Shown in pieces: positions 10,070 through 23,235 of a stretch of DNA of 64,000 nucleotides. Under the pieces are notes generated by a model that saw only the letters and a program-made list of their open reading frames with translations, was not told the origin of the DNA and made no database searches. Position 1 is the stretch's first letter. Each line of letters opens with the position of its first letter. This DNA comes from Phaeosaccion multiseriatum (taxonomy: Eukaryota > Ochrophyta, other classes). The translations under genes and the position numbers were made by a program. Location: NCBI GenBank assembly GCA_965112735.1, contig OZ218962.1:1674001-1738000 (forward strand), in the 5' to 3' direction.

Positions 10070-11138
10070 ATGAGTGGGACGCGCGATGCATATGACAGCG
10101 AGGATAGCGAGGCAGAGGAGCATGTCCAGTACAAGGTCATCCTCCTGGGGGATGGGGCCGTTGGGAAAACCTCCATAGCTACCCGTTTTACCCAGGTACG
10201 GAGGAGAGGCAAGAGAGGATGCAAAGCTGAGGCGATTGGTTTACGAGCATGCCTCTTCCTTTCATTGCACAGGACAATTTTTCTTCGAGCTACAAGCAGA
10301 CGATCGGCTTGGACTTTTTCATCAAGCGCGTCGTTCTGCCAGGAGGTGAGAAGAGGCGTTGGAGAAAGAGAAAGGAGGGGAAGATGCTAAAGGCCGCTCT
10401 TCTCTCTTGACACCCTGTGCTTGCGCAGGTCTGCACGTGGCCCTGCAAATCTGGGACATTGGAGGGCAGTCGTTGGGCAGCAAGATGATCACAAACTATA
10501 TTTTCGGTGCGTACCAGCAGGTCTTTCCGGGAACGGGTGTTGCGTGCTCTTGCTCATCGCCCCCTCCCTCCTGTCCCCCTCTCGAAACTTGTGTGTATGT
10601 GTATATACAGGAGCGCACGCGGTGTTGCTGTGCTACGACATTACCAGCTATGAGAGCTTTCAGAATCTGGAGGACTGGTACCGGTTGCTCCGGATCACGT
10701 TCAAAGACAAGGAGGTGCGCGCGTCCTTTTCCACACCCAGTCCGGCAGGCCCCTTGTCAAGGGCCCTCATTGCTCACTACTGCTGGCCCTATCCCTAACC
10801 CAACTCACCATGCACAGCTTCCGCACGTGGCGCTCATTGGCAACAAGTGCGACCTGAGTCATGTTCGAGCCGTCAGCAACGAGAAGGCCCACCAGTTTGG
10901 GGACGAGAATCAGGCTGTTATTTATTTCATGAGCGCGAAATCCGGCGACCAAGTGAATGGCTGCTTTTACAGAATCGCTGCTCACTTAGCGGGGGTTGTT
11001 CTCGCCAAGCCGGAGCTCGAGGTGGCCAACACTGTCGTGGAGGCACATATTGTCAACCACCAGCGCCACGACGAGGGAGTCAACGAGGGAAAGGTCCCCG
11101 AGTACAAGAATGACAGGGGCTCGTGCGCGGTCTCCTGA
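10070..11138 (+). CDS. RAB28: RAB28-family small GTPase
   Basis: Five exons: 10070-10195, 10273-10345, 10429-10506, 10611-10714 and 10818-11138, giving 233 aa. The P-loop is GDGAVGKT, switch I is YKQTIGLDFF, and switch II is the RAB28-specific WDIGGQ (GG where most Rabs have AG). Guanine-specificity motifs GNKCD and SAK are present. FENLEDWY-like and NYIFGA-like strings also fit RAB28. The C-terminus is CAVS, a CaaX box predicted to be farnesylated, as in animal RAB28 and unlike the double-cysteine geranylgeranylated Rabs. RAB28 works in intraflagellar-transport and extracellular-vesicle pathways in ciliated eukaryotes, which supports a flagellated organism. Confidence 0.95.
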
Positions 11139-12043
11139 TCCTGACACGCCTTGCTTGACTTTCATCCCCAGTGACTGGTCACTGAACAGTACCTCGGGTG
11201 GGGAGAAGGGCGCCTGCAAGCCAGCCGCCATACCAGCCGTCTGGCGTACAGGGCATTTCCTCCACGCAGCATAGCAGGCCCTCTTGTTTGCCTCCTCCCT
11301 TCAGCGGTCTGTTCCGGGCTACCTGGAGCCAAAGGTCCCCTCCCCCCTTCGCTCGTGTGCGTGTCAACTTCAGCGGAGGAGCTAATCTGGGGCTGGCCGG
11401 GCAGAAGGAAGAGTCTGGAGCGGGGCAATAGTGCCACGCGGGCATGTCCTTGCGATCCGCCCGACCCCAGGATGCCAGGCGCCCATCGTGACTTTTGTCT
11501 CCGTGTGCCGGGTGGGCTCTTCTTTGACCTGGTCTGCGCGGCGGGTGGAGAGTAGGGTGAGGTGTGAGGAGGGCGAGGCGAGCCTCTGGATCGCAGCCGA
11601 AAGATGCGGGTGCCAAGCTCCGCCGAGTGAATGTCGCAGCCAACTCAGGAGAGAGCTCAGGCGATCCAACCCACACTCGGCCCCCGTGCACGTCTATTTC
11701 GTGGGTGAGGGGAGAGAGGGAGCCGCCCTCCGTGGATGAGTACTCGCGCCGACATCATCAGTATGCGCCGAACAAGAAGAAGAAATCAGGCCTGGCGACG
11801 GCCATAATTGGGTGCTTGCTCCAAAATAATATTATATACATCTGAAGGCTCAGGAGGATCCGACTGTGCCCTGGCTTCCACTCATTGTTGTGGTGGCATT
11901 GTTGTTTTCATGATTTTCTTTTGTCCGCGAGAAGGGGGGGGGAGGGGGGTTTAGAGTTTAGAGTTTAGAGTTTATTGGCGACGACGCATGGAGTCCCAAC
12001 CCGCCAAGGTGGGCCTTCAACCCACAATTCAACTCACAACACG
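11139..12043. other. Intergenic region, about 0.9 kb
   Basis: No gene supported. The minus frame 11179-11691 is open for 170 codons but is composition-driven with no domain. Present: a fragment of the AATCAGGCCTGGC repeat near 11785, an AT-rich patch AATAATATTATATACA near 11823-11838, a G-run near 11934-11949, and 3.5 copies of TTTAGAG at 11950-11974 just before the next gene. Confidence 0.45.
11950..11974 (+). repeat. Short TTTAGAG tandem repeat
   Basis: Three and a half perfect copies of TTTAGAG follow directly after a G-rich run. The unit resembles plant-type telomeric TTTAGGG with one substitution, but 25 bp is too short to argue for a telomeric origin. Confidence 0.8.
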
Positions 12044-13513
12044 ATGTTTCTCGTGCTCGTGATTACCGCTCTGTTTGCAGCTCTGTTCTTTGGCGATGCA
12101 GGTGCATTCGTCCTTCCTTCCGCTCTCCAGCTGCTGCCATCCAAGCAGGCTTTCTCCGCTGCGCCTCAGGACATGAGGCATCCAAATATGGCCGAACTCG
12201 CCGGGCGGTCCTTTGCTCTGTGGGGAAAGGGCGGCGAGGGTTTCGATGTCGAGAAGAGCACTCCTCCAGAGAAGCAGGAGGAGCTGCAGCAGCAATCGCA
12301 GCAGGCACCTGACTCCACCTTCGAGAGGCAGGAGCTGGCAGTGAGTACACGGGTGGGGGGGCTTGGGAGAGAGCGGAGGAAGAGCGCGGTTTTGTAACCC
12401 ACGTCTCCTTCCCGCCACAGGTCATCTTCGACACGATGGAGAAAAACGACGTCTACTTTGCTGGACTTGGCCCAGACCAAAAGCAGGCCATTCTCGAAGT
12501 AAGTGTGTGTCAGAGAGTACCAATTCCCCTCACAAGTTCCGCATCTCTGACGGCCCTCGTCGTCGCTTGCGTAGTATGTGTCCCTCATCTGCTCTTCAGA
12601 GTCTCCTGTTGCCCCCAACACGCTTGCGAGTGGTGACGCCTTGGTGGGGAGGTGGAGGCTGGAGTTTAGCAACGAGAGTCGCTACGCGGTGAGTGCATCA
12701 GTCAATCAATCTGCCTATGCGTGTGCCGGTACGTTTCCCCCTGCTCAGCACATCTCTCTCGTGACAGTTTTTGCCTCCAGGTGCCGACGTGCTCATTTAT
12801 ATTTACGATGCAGGTAAGAAGTGGTAGATTGGGTCAGGAGGATGGGACCAACCCTTTTCTCAGCACGTCCTTGCGTGTGCGAACTACAGGCAAGACCGGG
12901 CGATTAGACAACATCATTCAGTTTTGGAAGAGCTGGTCCGTCAAGACTCTGCGCACAGTCGCGGACTTCGAGCTGAACCGTGACGGAAAGGCGAGTAAAC
13001 ATTGCAGCGCATGTGGTGCGACAGCAAGGAGTTTCCTAACGACGTCCTTGTGCTGGCGCACCACCCTCCTCCTTCCAGGTGCTCTACACGTTCCGGAAGC
13101 TCACATCAGACTTGTTCGGGCTCAACATACCGTTTCCTGTGCCCAAGGGGCCGGGCAACTTCGTGGACGTCAACTACTTCGATGGCCGCTTCTGGATTGA
13201 ATCGTGCGTGAGCTTTCCATGCTTAGGGAGGGGGCGGTGGGTCTTGATCTTGATTTTTTCTCACCGCTCCTCTCGCTCTCCCTTGGCAGGCTTTACGAAG
13301 GCGAGGGCGAGGCCCAGCGGCAGGTGCGTTCCATGGGGTCTTTACCAAGGCACAGGGCACAGGGCACAGGGGGCTGAGATTCAAGCTACATGATATTGCT
13401 TCTCTTGTCTCTTTCTGTCTCTTACTCCCCCTGCGCAGGCGTACAACGTGTACAGACGGCTAGGAGACATTGACGAGTCGGATAAAAACAAGGTTCGACC
13501 AAGAAACAAGTGA
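12044..13513 (+). CDS. Plastid-targeted PAP/fibrillin-like protein
   Basis: Eight exons: 12044-12340, 12421-12498, 12575-12688, 12768-12813, 12890-12990, 13079-13203, 13290-13323 and 13439-13513, for 289 aa. Intron 5 begins GC (AAAG then GCGAGT); the others are GT-AG. A hydrophobic signal peptide (MFLVLVITALFAALFF) ends at GDAGAFVLPS. Phe right after the cleavage site is the ASAFAP-type signature of plastid import in algae with red secondary plastids. The mature part has GDALVGRWRLEFSNESR, LIYIYDAGKTGRLDNIIQFW and YFDGRFWIESLYEG, the layout of plastid lipid-associated proteins (fibrillins), which associate with plastoglobules and thylakoids. The family call rests on this pattern only. Confidence 0.65.
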
Positions 13514-13783
13514 AGCAGGGAAGCAGACAGCGTAGATTAACAGACGGCTTCATACCGCCGTGGTTAAGGAGCTGGACCCCTGCCCAGGGAGAGGGAGAGG
13601 TCGGCCCCTGACGTGCTACCATTTAATTCTTCAGTAGCATGCTACAATGTATGGTATTAGAAAGAAAGTGGGGGAGAACTTAAATTCAAATCATAAAGGG
13701 CGCGCCCTTCCCAGTCCAGAGCTGCAGCTGCTGCTGCGTGCCTTTGTGATCTCCTCTTCGTTTTGCAGCGCCACAGTAGCTGT
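13514..13783. other. Intergenic, upstream of COG6
   Basis: About 270 bp without a gene. It contains TCGGCCCCTGACGTGCT (13601-13617), matching the end of MITE 1 but with no partner end found nearby. A TTTTGCAG string at 13761-13768 just before the COG6 start could be the acceptor of a 5'-UTR intron. Confidence 0.4.
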
Positions 13784-16291
13784 ATGTCGGAGCGTGTGCT
13801 GGAGAGGAAGCTGAGAAATGTGCTTGACCTTCGAACGGACTCTCCGGCAATGGTGGACTCCCTGCTTGCCATCAACAACTTGCTCTTGGATCAGCAGCGG
13901 CAGCAGCAGTCCTCTGCCGCCCGGAGTGGCAACAGCAGCGGCAGCAGCAGCGCCATGGAGGCGAGGAGATCTCTCAGGGAAGATTTGGACAAGCAGAACC
14001 ATCGCCTGGCGGCGTCCTTCTTGGCGAGCTACAGCACTCTAAAGGAACGCTTTGACGGACTGGATGCGCATATTTCTGACTTGGAGAAGGGGTGCAAGAG
14101 CATTACGGACCGCTTGTCCGCTGCCGATAGTAACATGAGCACGTTTACCAACCGCGTGGAGACTCTCTCGCAGCGCAGACAGGATTTGAACAGCAAGGGC
14201 GAGCACGTGGCCTTGTTCTTGGACAAGTTTCAGCTTTCGCAGCAGGAGAGGGCCGCCCTCCAGACCCCCATTGGCTCGGAGGGGGGCAAAGCTTTCTTTG
14301 CAGCGCTCCAAAGATTAAAGGCCATCCGGGAAGAGTGTTTGTCTCTGGTGGGGTCGAAGCACCAGGCGGCCGGGTTTGAGCTTCTGGAGGAGCTCTCCCA
14401 GTCTCTGGAGAAGGCCTACGAGGTGCTCTTCGAGTGGGTGCAAGACAAGTGCAAGGCCCTGGAGGAGGAAACACCGGAGGCGGATGCTACTCTACAGGTC
14501 GGTGTAGGTCGGTGTATTGGAGGCTCTTCCTTTCGTTCTTGTTTTGAGCTCGCAACCAATTTCTTAACCCGAGAGTCTCGCCCGTGTCTTGGGAGCAGGT
14601 GGTGATGAGAGCTCTGCGCGATCGACCGCGCTTCTACTCGCACTGCCAAGAGGGTATCGTGTCGCGGAGGAAGAAGCTCGTGGTCCAGCGCTTCATGGTG
14701 CGCGGGCGCGGAGGGGCTTTCCGAAACACCACCACTTTCTTCTCACCGTATGTCTCTTGCTTGTTTATGAACAACAGGTTGCGCTTACTCAAGGCGCAAA
14801 CAACATCAGACCCATTGAGATCCAGGTAGTGCTGGTCCTACTGCTGCTGCAGCAGAGTTGGTGGGGGGCGAGGGGGGTGAGCCACGACCGTATTCCTTTT
14901 TTTGCCATCAAACTTGTCTTGCCCCCACGCACCACCCGCACATCACCTCAACGGACGAAGGGCCGCCCCCCTCCCCCTTATGAATGCCTCTGTAGGCCCA
15001 CGACCCCGTGCGATACGTGGGAGATATGCTCGCGTGGGTGCATCAGGCCGCGGCGGTGGAGAGGGAGGTGCTGGCGGCGGTGTTTGGCGGAGGAGCACCA
15101 GCACCAGCACCACCCGCAAGCTCGGGTGCGATTGAGGAGGAAGGCGCCGCAGCAGAAGCCGAAGCCGCCGCAGCTGCAGAGCTCGTCTCCGCGGGAGACA
15201 TGCTGGGGCAAGTGCTCAAAGGCCTCGCGCCGCTGCTGCAGGGCCGGGTGCTGAGCGTGGTGGAGGAGAGCGGCGACTTCGTGGTGGGCTACACGCTGGT
15301 CAATTACCTGGCCTTCTACGCCAAGACGATTGCCCAGCTATTTCCCGCCGCGGATGCTGCTGATGCTGATGCTGCTGCTGCTGTATCATCAACTGCTGCT
15401 GCTGGTCGAGCGAACGCCTTGATGGAGGCCTTGCAGGCGTGCCACGTCGCGGCTGCGAAGAAGCTGGCGGACAGCATTGCGGCATACGGACAGCGCTTAC
15501 TGCTCTCCCCTGCAGCCTACTCGTCCGACCTGCTGCCTCCAGCGGCGGTGAAGGAGGGATGCAAGAAGCTGTCGGACGTTTTGCGCATTCACGCCGCCTC
15601 TTTCGTCGTGGACGGAGATGAAATAGGCCAAGACGTCAACGCGCTGCTCAAGGCCCTCATCGAGCCCATCCTGGAGAGCTGCTCCCTCAGCGCAGAAGGG
15701 CTGGGCCCGTCCGACTCTGCCGTGTACATGCTGAACAACATTGGCGCTGTACGCAACGCGCTGGCCCCCTTCGCTGGCGCTGGTCAGGGGTGGGCCGAGC
15801 GTCTCAAGGACGGAGACACTGCCGCCTGGGTGCAGAATCTGGTGGAGAACCAAACAGCCAAGATATTGGACAATTGTGGGCTCTCGATTGTGCTGGACGG
15901 CCTCGCAGGGGTGGATGGCGGCCAAGTGGCCAGCCTGGTGCCTGGGCTGGACGCGGAGAGCATCTCCCAAGCCGTCACCTCCTTCTACTCACACATCTTC
16001 TCCCTCTCCATGCCGGAGTTTGAGAGGCTCGTGGACCCAGCTGTCAAGGTGAGAGTGAGTGGGGTGTACGCCTGGAATGGGTCGGTCGTGTGCATGTCAC
16101 GTTGCTCAGCCTTCCTCCCCTCCCCTCTTGTCTCACGGCTGCAGTCCCTGGCGCGAAAAGGGACGGCCATGGCCATTTCGGATGCCCATGCCGCGGTGTA
16201 TAAAGCTGTGTTGGACCCCACCAACGAGTACGGAGACGCTGCCTTCATGCGGCACACCCCCGAGCAGGTAAGCATGCTCGTCGAGGAGTGA
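13784..16291 (+). CDS. COG6: Conserved oligomeric Golgi complex subunit 6
   Basis: Lobe B subunit of the COG tether, needed for retrograde transport within the Golgi. Exons: 13784-14497, 14599-14697, 14778-14825, 14996-16048 and 16145-16291; 686 aa, close to the animal protein. Colinear family signatures: the N-terminal helix ERKLRNVLDLRTDSPAMVDSL, the coiled coil around SDLEKGCKSITDRL, FLDKFQLSQQER, GFELLEELSQSLEKAYE, then ALRDRPRFYSHCQEG and the hallmark HDPVRYVGDMLAWVHQA. The end PTNEY...HTPEQVSMLVEE matches the family C-terminus, so the GTAAGC at 16268 is read through and not spliced. Alanine-rich insertions (EAEAAAAAEL, DADAAAAVSSTAAAG) lie in loops. The ATG at 13784 is the first in frame after a possible splice acceptor. 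Confidence 0.96.
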
Positions 16292-16947
16292 TTTCCGCCA
16301 GGCTCGCTCCCTCTGGGGGCGCTCCTCCGTGGCGGGACCTCGAGGGGCCGACCCACACACACCACACCTGCAAAACCCAAGGTAGATACCGCCCTCGAGA
16401 TGACAGGACGGAATCAGACGGCCTCGGGAGAGGCAGGGCACCCTGCTGCTGCTGCTGCTGCTGCTGCCCCTCCACACAAGGACGAGACGCCCTCAGGGTG
16501 GTTCACCCGTCAGAGTGGAGTGAGTGGGAAATTGTGCGTCTTGAGTCTTTCCCCACGGGAGTCAAAGCATTGGGAGACGAAGCAGATGCTCAGGGTAGCA
16601 GCGAATGGCCCATGCGAAGGGCATGATATGGGGGAGACGATCAGACAACGGCTCGAACACCCCCCCCTCCACGCGCAGTACTTGCTACCCACCACCTGCG
16701 CACGCAGCAGCAGCAACGAGTGCTCCCCCCCCCCGGCGCCCGTGCAGGGCCTGGCCACTCAGTGCCCAGCGGCGAGAGGTTGGGAGAGCAAGGGGGGAGG
16801 ATTGCATGGCTGAGAGGACGCAGGGCATCATGGGCACGCGCATCGGCATGAGTGCTCCAGCCGACGCGCTCCCTCGAATGCAATTCTAGAACGACAGGAC
16901 TCAAATCAAATTAAAACTCCTTTATTTCTGATGGCCTCTAGTAGGCT
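16292..16947. other. Intergenic, convergent 3' ends of COG6 and TPI
   Basis: About 650 bp. It holds a CTG trinucleotide run (about 16442-16467) and GC-rich sequence without a domain-bearing ORF. AAATCAAATTAAAACTCC near 16903-16920 lies just past the TPI stop and probably contributes to its 3' end formation. Confidence 0.45.
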
Positions 16948-18411
<1,464 letters not shown>

Positions 18412-18470
18412 CGTTAAATTTTTTTTTGCTGAGTGTGTGTGTGTGAGGGGGTGACGGGAGGTTGACGGAG

Positions 18471-18488
18471 AACTGAAACTGAAACTGG
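18471..18488. promoter_or_regulatory. Doubled GAAACTG motif upstream of TPI
   Basis: AACTGAAACTGAAACTGG, two perfect tandem CTGAAA units, lies 60-77 bp 5' of the TPI start codon. It is the clearest of several similar motifs in this window (GAR1, ArfGAP, the PH-like/EF-hand pair, the S74 gene). Confidence 0.5.
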
Positions 18489-18641
18489 CCTCTTCTCCCC
18501 TCAAACACATACATCAATGATAGATGATATATATAGTGGAGGGATGGAGATGATGTCTCCCTTTTTCCATAGTCTCAGCTGCTCTTGTTTATTTCAAATA
18601 ATAGCGCTATCAACCAACCGTCTGGCGGACGGGGATGGGTA

Positions 18642-21600
18642 TCATAAATCCGCCATGTCGTCTGGTCTGTCGTGTGGGTTGACCAGGCCCGGCACTGCGA
18701 GGCGGGCGGCTCTGGCCTCCTCCAGCTGCTGCACCTGCAACTTCTGCCGCTCCTCCGAGTACAGGTCTGTGTTGTCCTCCCCTGAGAACTCCTTGATGCT
18801 GACGAGGAAGTCCCTTAGATGCTGCTTGTACGTAGGCAGGTCCATGTTGACGTCGAACAGGCTCTGTACAAAGGTCACCACCTGCCCCTTGTTGAGGTTG
18901 GGGAAGGACGTGAGCAGCAGCTTGCACACGTATTCGCCCAGGAACTGCTTGTTGTCCGTGGCCTGCGGGTGCAGCTGCGGGTCGTAGAGGGGGTCCGTGA
19001 CCTTGCCCGTGGCCACGAGGTGGAAGATGAGGCTCAGCAGCGTGGCGTGCATCTTGAAGCCGCTCTTGTGCAAGCGGTCTGTCATGACTGCGAGAATGTC
19101 CTGGATGAGGGCCAGCAAGTACTGCTGGTAGAAGCCCTGCGCCACTGCGGGTGTCCTCCCCACGTTCTCCAACAGCTTGTGCAGAATCTCGAGGCCTGTC
19201 TCTGCAATGTTGCGCTCCGTATGCTTAAAGGCCCACACTACACTGTCCACCACTAGCTGCTGGTGCTCCGCTGGAATATCAAACAGGGCCCCAAAGCAGT
19301 GGTTGTTGACTGCCTTGATGAACTGAAAGAACCTGATTCTGTGCTCGGGAAAGTCCTCAAAGTTGCGAGTAATCATCTGCAGAGTGCACTCGAACACCGC
19401 CGACATGATGCGGGGCACAATAGGCACCACGTGCTCCTTCAGCCGCTCCACTGCCACCGCAAACAAAGTCAGCACCTCTGGGTCCCTCGCCCCTGCGATA
19501 CAGCGCTGATAGTCCCCCAACACCGGGTCCAGCATGGGAGGCACAAATGTCTGTGCCACAATCTCTGGCGGGGCGTCCGGCTCTCCTGACACCTCAATAA
19601 AAACGCTGAGCAGCTTGAGTGCCTCCTTCTTTGCGCCTCGCATAGCTTTGATGTTGGAGTGCCTCGTGGCAATGTCCCCCTGCGCCGCCACGGCTTGGCT
19701 AATGTGCTCGCTGTAAAATCTGTACACCTGCAGCATGTCCAGATACATCCCCCGCAGCTGGTACGTGAACAGACTGCCCACCGCCCCGCAAATGCGGACA
19801 TTGGTGCGCAGGATCTTGGTCACCTCCTTGACAGTGTCTGGCAGGAGGATGGAGTCGGGCTGGTCCTGCGCTCGAGCGAAAATGTCTTTCCATGCGTCGT
19901 TGGGCAGTTGCGTCAGCGTCATTAGCATGGCCACACGGTCCAGCGGTATCGTGTGGCCTCGCTCACTTAGCATACACGCCACTGCCTCATAGAATGTGTG
20001 CACCTGTGGGCGGGCGGGCGGGCGGGTGCCGAGCGTGAGGGTTGCGTTGGGGGGGAGAGTGGGCAGCAAGAGTGGGGAGACCTCTGTATACACACTACAC
20101 AGGTAAAGGGTTCGGTATTGTGCCCCCCCCCCCACGCCCCCCTAACATTCTCGCCTCGCCGCACCTGATGGTTCTCCAGGTCCGAGACAATCGTCGGCAA
20201 CTGTTGCAGCAGCTCTTCGATGAAGGGCCGAGGCTCTTCCTGCTGCACTGTCACAAATTTCCGTTTGCACTTCTGTGCAATCTTGAGAAAGGTGTCGCAA
20301 GCCATGTCCTGCACCCCCGGGTGCAGCTCGTGCATAAACTCAAACAGCTTGTTGACCACAGTGCGCAGGAACTTCCAGTGGGCCCGGAGAAAGCGCGGGT
20401 ACTGCCCCACCACGTACATAATGTTGCTCGCAATAACAGCCTTGTTCTCCTTCCCTCGCTTGTTCTCACACAGATTCAGCAGGTCCTTAATCACTGTCAC
20501 CAGAAACCGCTTCTCCTCCTCCTCGCTCATGGCCCCGCTGATGCTCCCAATCGCCCAGCACAGCGTGTTGAGCTTGTTCCAAGAGAACTCCCTCCCATCT
20601 ACCTGCAGACTCAAGCGCTCGAGCATGATAGACTCTGTGTCCTCATAGTTCAGGTGTGTCAGGTGCACGAGCGTCTCTCGCATCGCCTTATACTGCGCTA
20701 TTGCCTCTGTGTCTTTGGTCGTTTCTCGCACAATTTCGCCTGAGGGGGGGACACAGGCACGAACGAACGTAGCGCGGGGAGGGGTCGCTAGTCAAGGACA
20801 CTATGGCAAACCTTACCCCAGCCCCCCAAAACACACCCTCGCTAGCACAAGCACAGGCACCGTACACTCACTCACCATTGTCGTCCTCCACAATGAGCAC
20901 CTCCTCCGGCTTAGCCATGCGCATGATGAGGACGCCGCGTATCCGGCTCAGCACGCCTTGAAACACGTCCTTCCGCGAGGGCGGCCGCATAAGGTGCCTC
21001 GCCACCGAGGGGCTGTACGACACCTCGCTCTTGTACAGGTCCTGGCTGAGCGTCTGGTAGTACTCCAGACAAATCTTGAACACCTCCTCGTCTGGCACCT
21101 CCGAGATGCGCACCAAGTACGTGAGGCCTATGAGCATGCCATTCTGCTGCTCCGCATTCTCCAGCACCCTGCATGGCCCCGATTTCAACACAACAGAGCA
21201 ACGAGGTGGAGAGGCGTGAGCGGGTGCGGTGCGGTGGGGGCGAGAAGATAAACACACAGCACACACACACCCACCCACACACACAAGATGCAGCACAGCA
21301 CGTGCCTGAGATGGTCCTTGAAGAAAGATGTGAGAAACAGAGCCAGCTTCCTGATGAAGATCTGGTCCGAGTCACACATGTCTTCGTACTGAGAGGCCAG
21401 GTCTGTGTCCGGGGCCACGACGTTGGCCAGCTGCTCCATCAGTGTCACGTACAGCACGCGGAAGTGCTGGTCGTAATCTGGACTGAGCTCACTGAGCGAT
21501 GCAATCTCCGTCAAGCACTCTAGCGCTTGTGTCCGGAAGAGCGGCGCTGGAAAGAACTTGCCCAGCAGAGTCCTAACACACGCAAACACACACGTATAGA

Positions 21601-22549
21601 GTAAGAGCAGGGAACACAAGACAGCGGTGGGGCTGCACAAGACTAAACGTACCGAATGAGGTTGGTCTCGAAGATGTAGCCGAGCGGGATCCAAGTGAGG
21701 AAGCGCTGCAGCGTCTGCAGGGTGACGATGAGAAGGGACGGCCGCTGGCTGTGCTCCAAAATGAACTCACACAGCTGATACACCTTGGCAAACTCCTCGT
21801 TGAGCGACTCCTTCATCGTCTTGATCTTGGCAGTGGTCATTTGGTCCTTGCCATAGTCAAACACCTCCTCACTCAGCAGCTTCAGGATCTGCATGTTGTT
21901 CTCACACAACACCTCGCTCGTCTTGCTGGACCCCACAATGTCAGAGATGAAGGTGGGCCAGTTATGTGGCCACTCCTGCTTCAAAATAGCCACCAGCACC
22001 TGGTTCATCTTGCTCACAAACACCTTCTCCTTCTTGAGCTGCTCCTCGCTAGACGAGATTTGAATGATTTTCGTCACAATATAGTTTTTGATGCCATCCC
22101 GCTGCTTGGCCGTCATAATCTTCCACCGCGTGAGAATAGCATCGTCCAGGATCTGCACAGGTGTCCAGAGGGGAGCCATGTCAGCATTTTGAATTACTTT
22201 TGGGTTGCTCGTCTCCTTCTCTCCTCCATCACCATGCCGTACCGAGAGTGCGAAGAACTTTGTCTGCGTGTGCTCCGACTGCTCCAGGATGGCGTCTACC
22301 CTCGTCCACATCTCAAGGCTCTCCCGCATTTGCATCAGTAGAGTGTTGGCTTCCGCCCTCTGTGTGGGACCGGGGACACCACGATAACAACACAAGAGGC
22401 GAGGTTACTCGAAGAAGAGGGACGTGACCTTCCTTTAGCTCACGTACATTAGGGTGACTGGCATTGTACGCCGTCTCCACCACCTGTTGCAGCAGTGGCA
22501 CATCGAAGGGCAGGTTGAAGTCCTGCAGCTTAGCAGAAGCGGCCTCCAT
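18642..22549 (-). CDS. XPO1: Exportin-1 (CRM1), nuclear export receptor
   Basis: Ran-dependent karyopherin exporting leucine-rich NES cargo. Seven exons on the minus strand: 22549-22448, 22359-22243, 22152-21653, 21572-21306, 21168-20876, 20739-20165 and 20003-18642, for 1071 aa. Intron 4 has a GC donor (CTCAG then GCACGT); the others are GT-AG. HEAT repeats follow the family over the whole length: [99 protein letters not shown] and the acidic-hydrophobic end DDMADL. The Cys in NTLCWAIG (about residue 487) corresponds, to my knowledge, to the groove cysteine modified by leptomycin B. The start ATG gives the short N-terminus usual for the family. Confidence 0.97.
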
Positions 22550-23235
22550 CTGCCCGGCCTGTGGGCGGAGAGAGTCGACTCTCTCCCCCCCTCCTCGCCC
22601 CCTGCAAATCCTCTGCGCTGCGTTCCTCCTTCGACACGCTGCGGCTGCTGCTAGCAGTCCCTTCTTGCTTCCCTTCTTGCTTTCTTCCCGCACGAAAGTG
22701 TGTGTCCGACAGCAACGCTTACACAGAGGAGGGAGCAAGAGGAAATGGTCAACGGCCGGAGAGCGGCACACGATGCGTGGGACTCGTTGATGGATAACAG
22801 AGCCCCTGATAACTTCTACTTTACGTTTCTCCCTCGCCGCGCCGAAAAGCGGCTCCGGTCTGCTGCAACAGCTGCAAGATTTGAAGGGAAAGAGAGGGAT
22901 AGAAAGGGGAGAAGGAGGTTAAGGAGCCCCCTCGGGGGGGAATTTCTAGTTTCAGCCTTCCGTCGCTCGCTCCCACGCCTTGCGCTCTCCCTTCTGTCCC
23001 TCTGTCCCTACCTCTGCATATGTAATAGGAAGAGGAGCGGGGTAAGCGGCAGCAGCAGCATTGAACCACCCTCCTTCCCTTCCCATCCCTCCCTCCCCCA
23101 AGTGAGTCTAAAAAATAAGTAGGGAGAGAAAAAAAAAAAAAAAATCTCCATCCTCTCCTCCCCTCCCTCACTCTTCCTGATCTATTCTACTGTCTCACCC
23201 CCCCCCCCCCCTTACATTGTACCTCCACGGCGCAG
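22550..23235. other. Upstream region of XPO1 with homopolymers
   Basis: No gene supported. It holds the XPO1 promoter and 5' UTR, one AGTTTCAG (22949-22956; CTGAAACT in XPO1 orientation), a poly-A tract (about 23130-23145) and a poly-C tract (about 23197-23211). Confidence 0.4.

Noticed and set aside
11179-11691. 170-codon minus-strand frame
   Set aside because: Arginine/proline-rich composition expected of GC-rich non-coding DNA, no domain, no splice context.
11950-11974. Interstitial telomere
   Set aside because: Only 3.5 copies of TTTAGAG, which differs from TTTAGGG; too short to support it.
12781-12813. Acceptor at 12780 for exon 4 of the fibrillin-like gene
   Set aside because: It puts exon 5 into a frame with an immediate stop; the acceptor at 12767 keeps the frame and gives LPPGADVLIYIYDAG.
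13599-13617. A further complete MITE near COG6
   Set aside because: Only one terminus was found; no inverted partner or target duplication nearby.
16268-16291. Further intron at the end of COG6 (CAG then GTAAGC)
   Set aside because: The read-through end PEQVSMLVEE matches the family C-terminus and stops at once.
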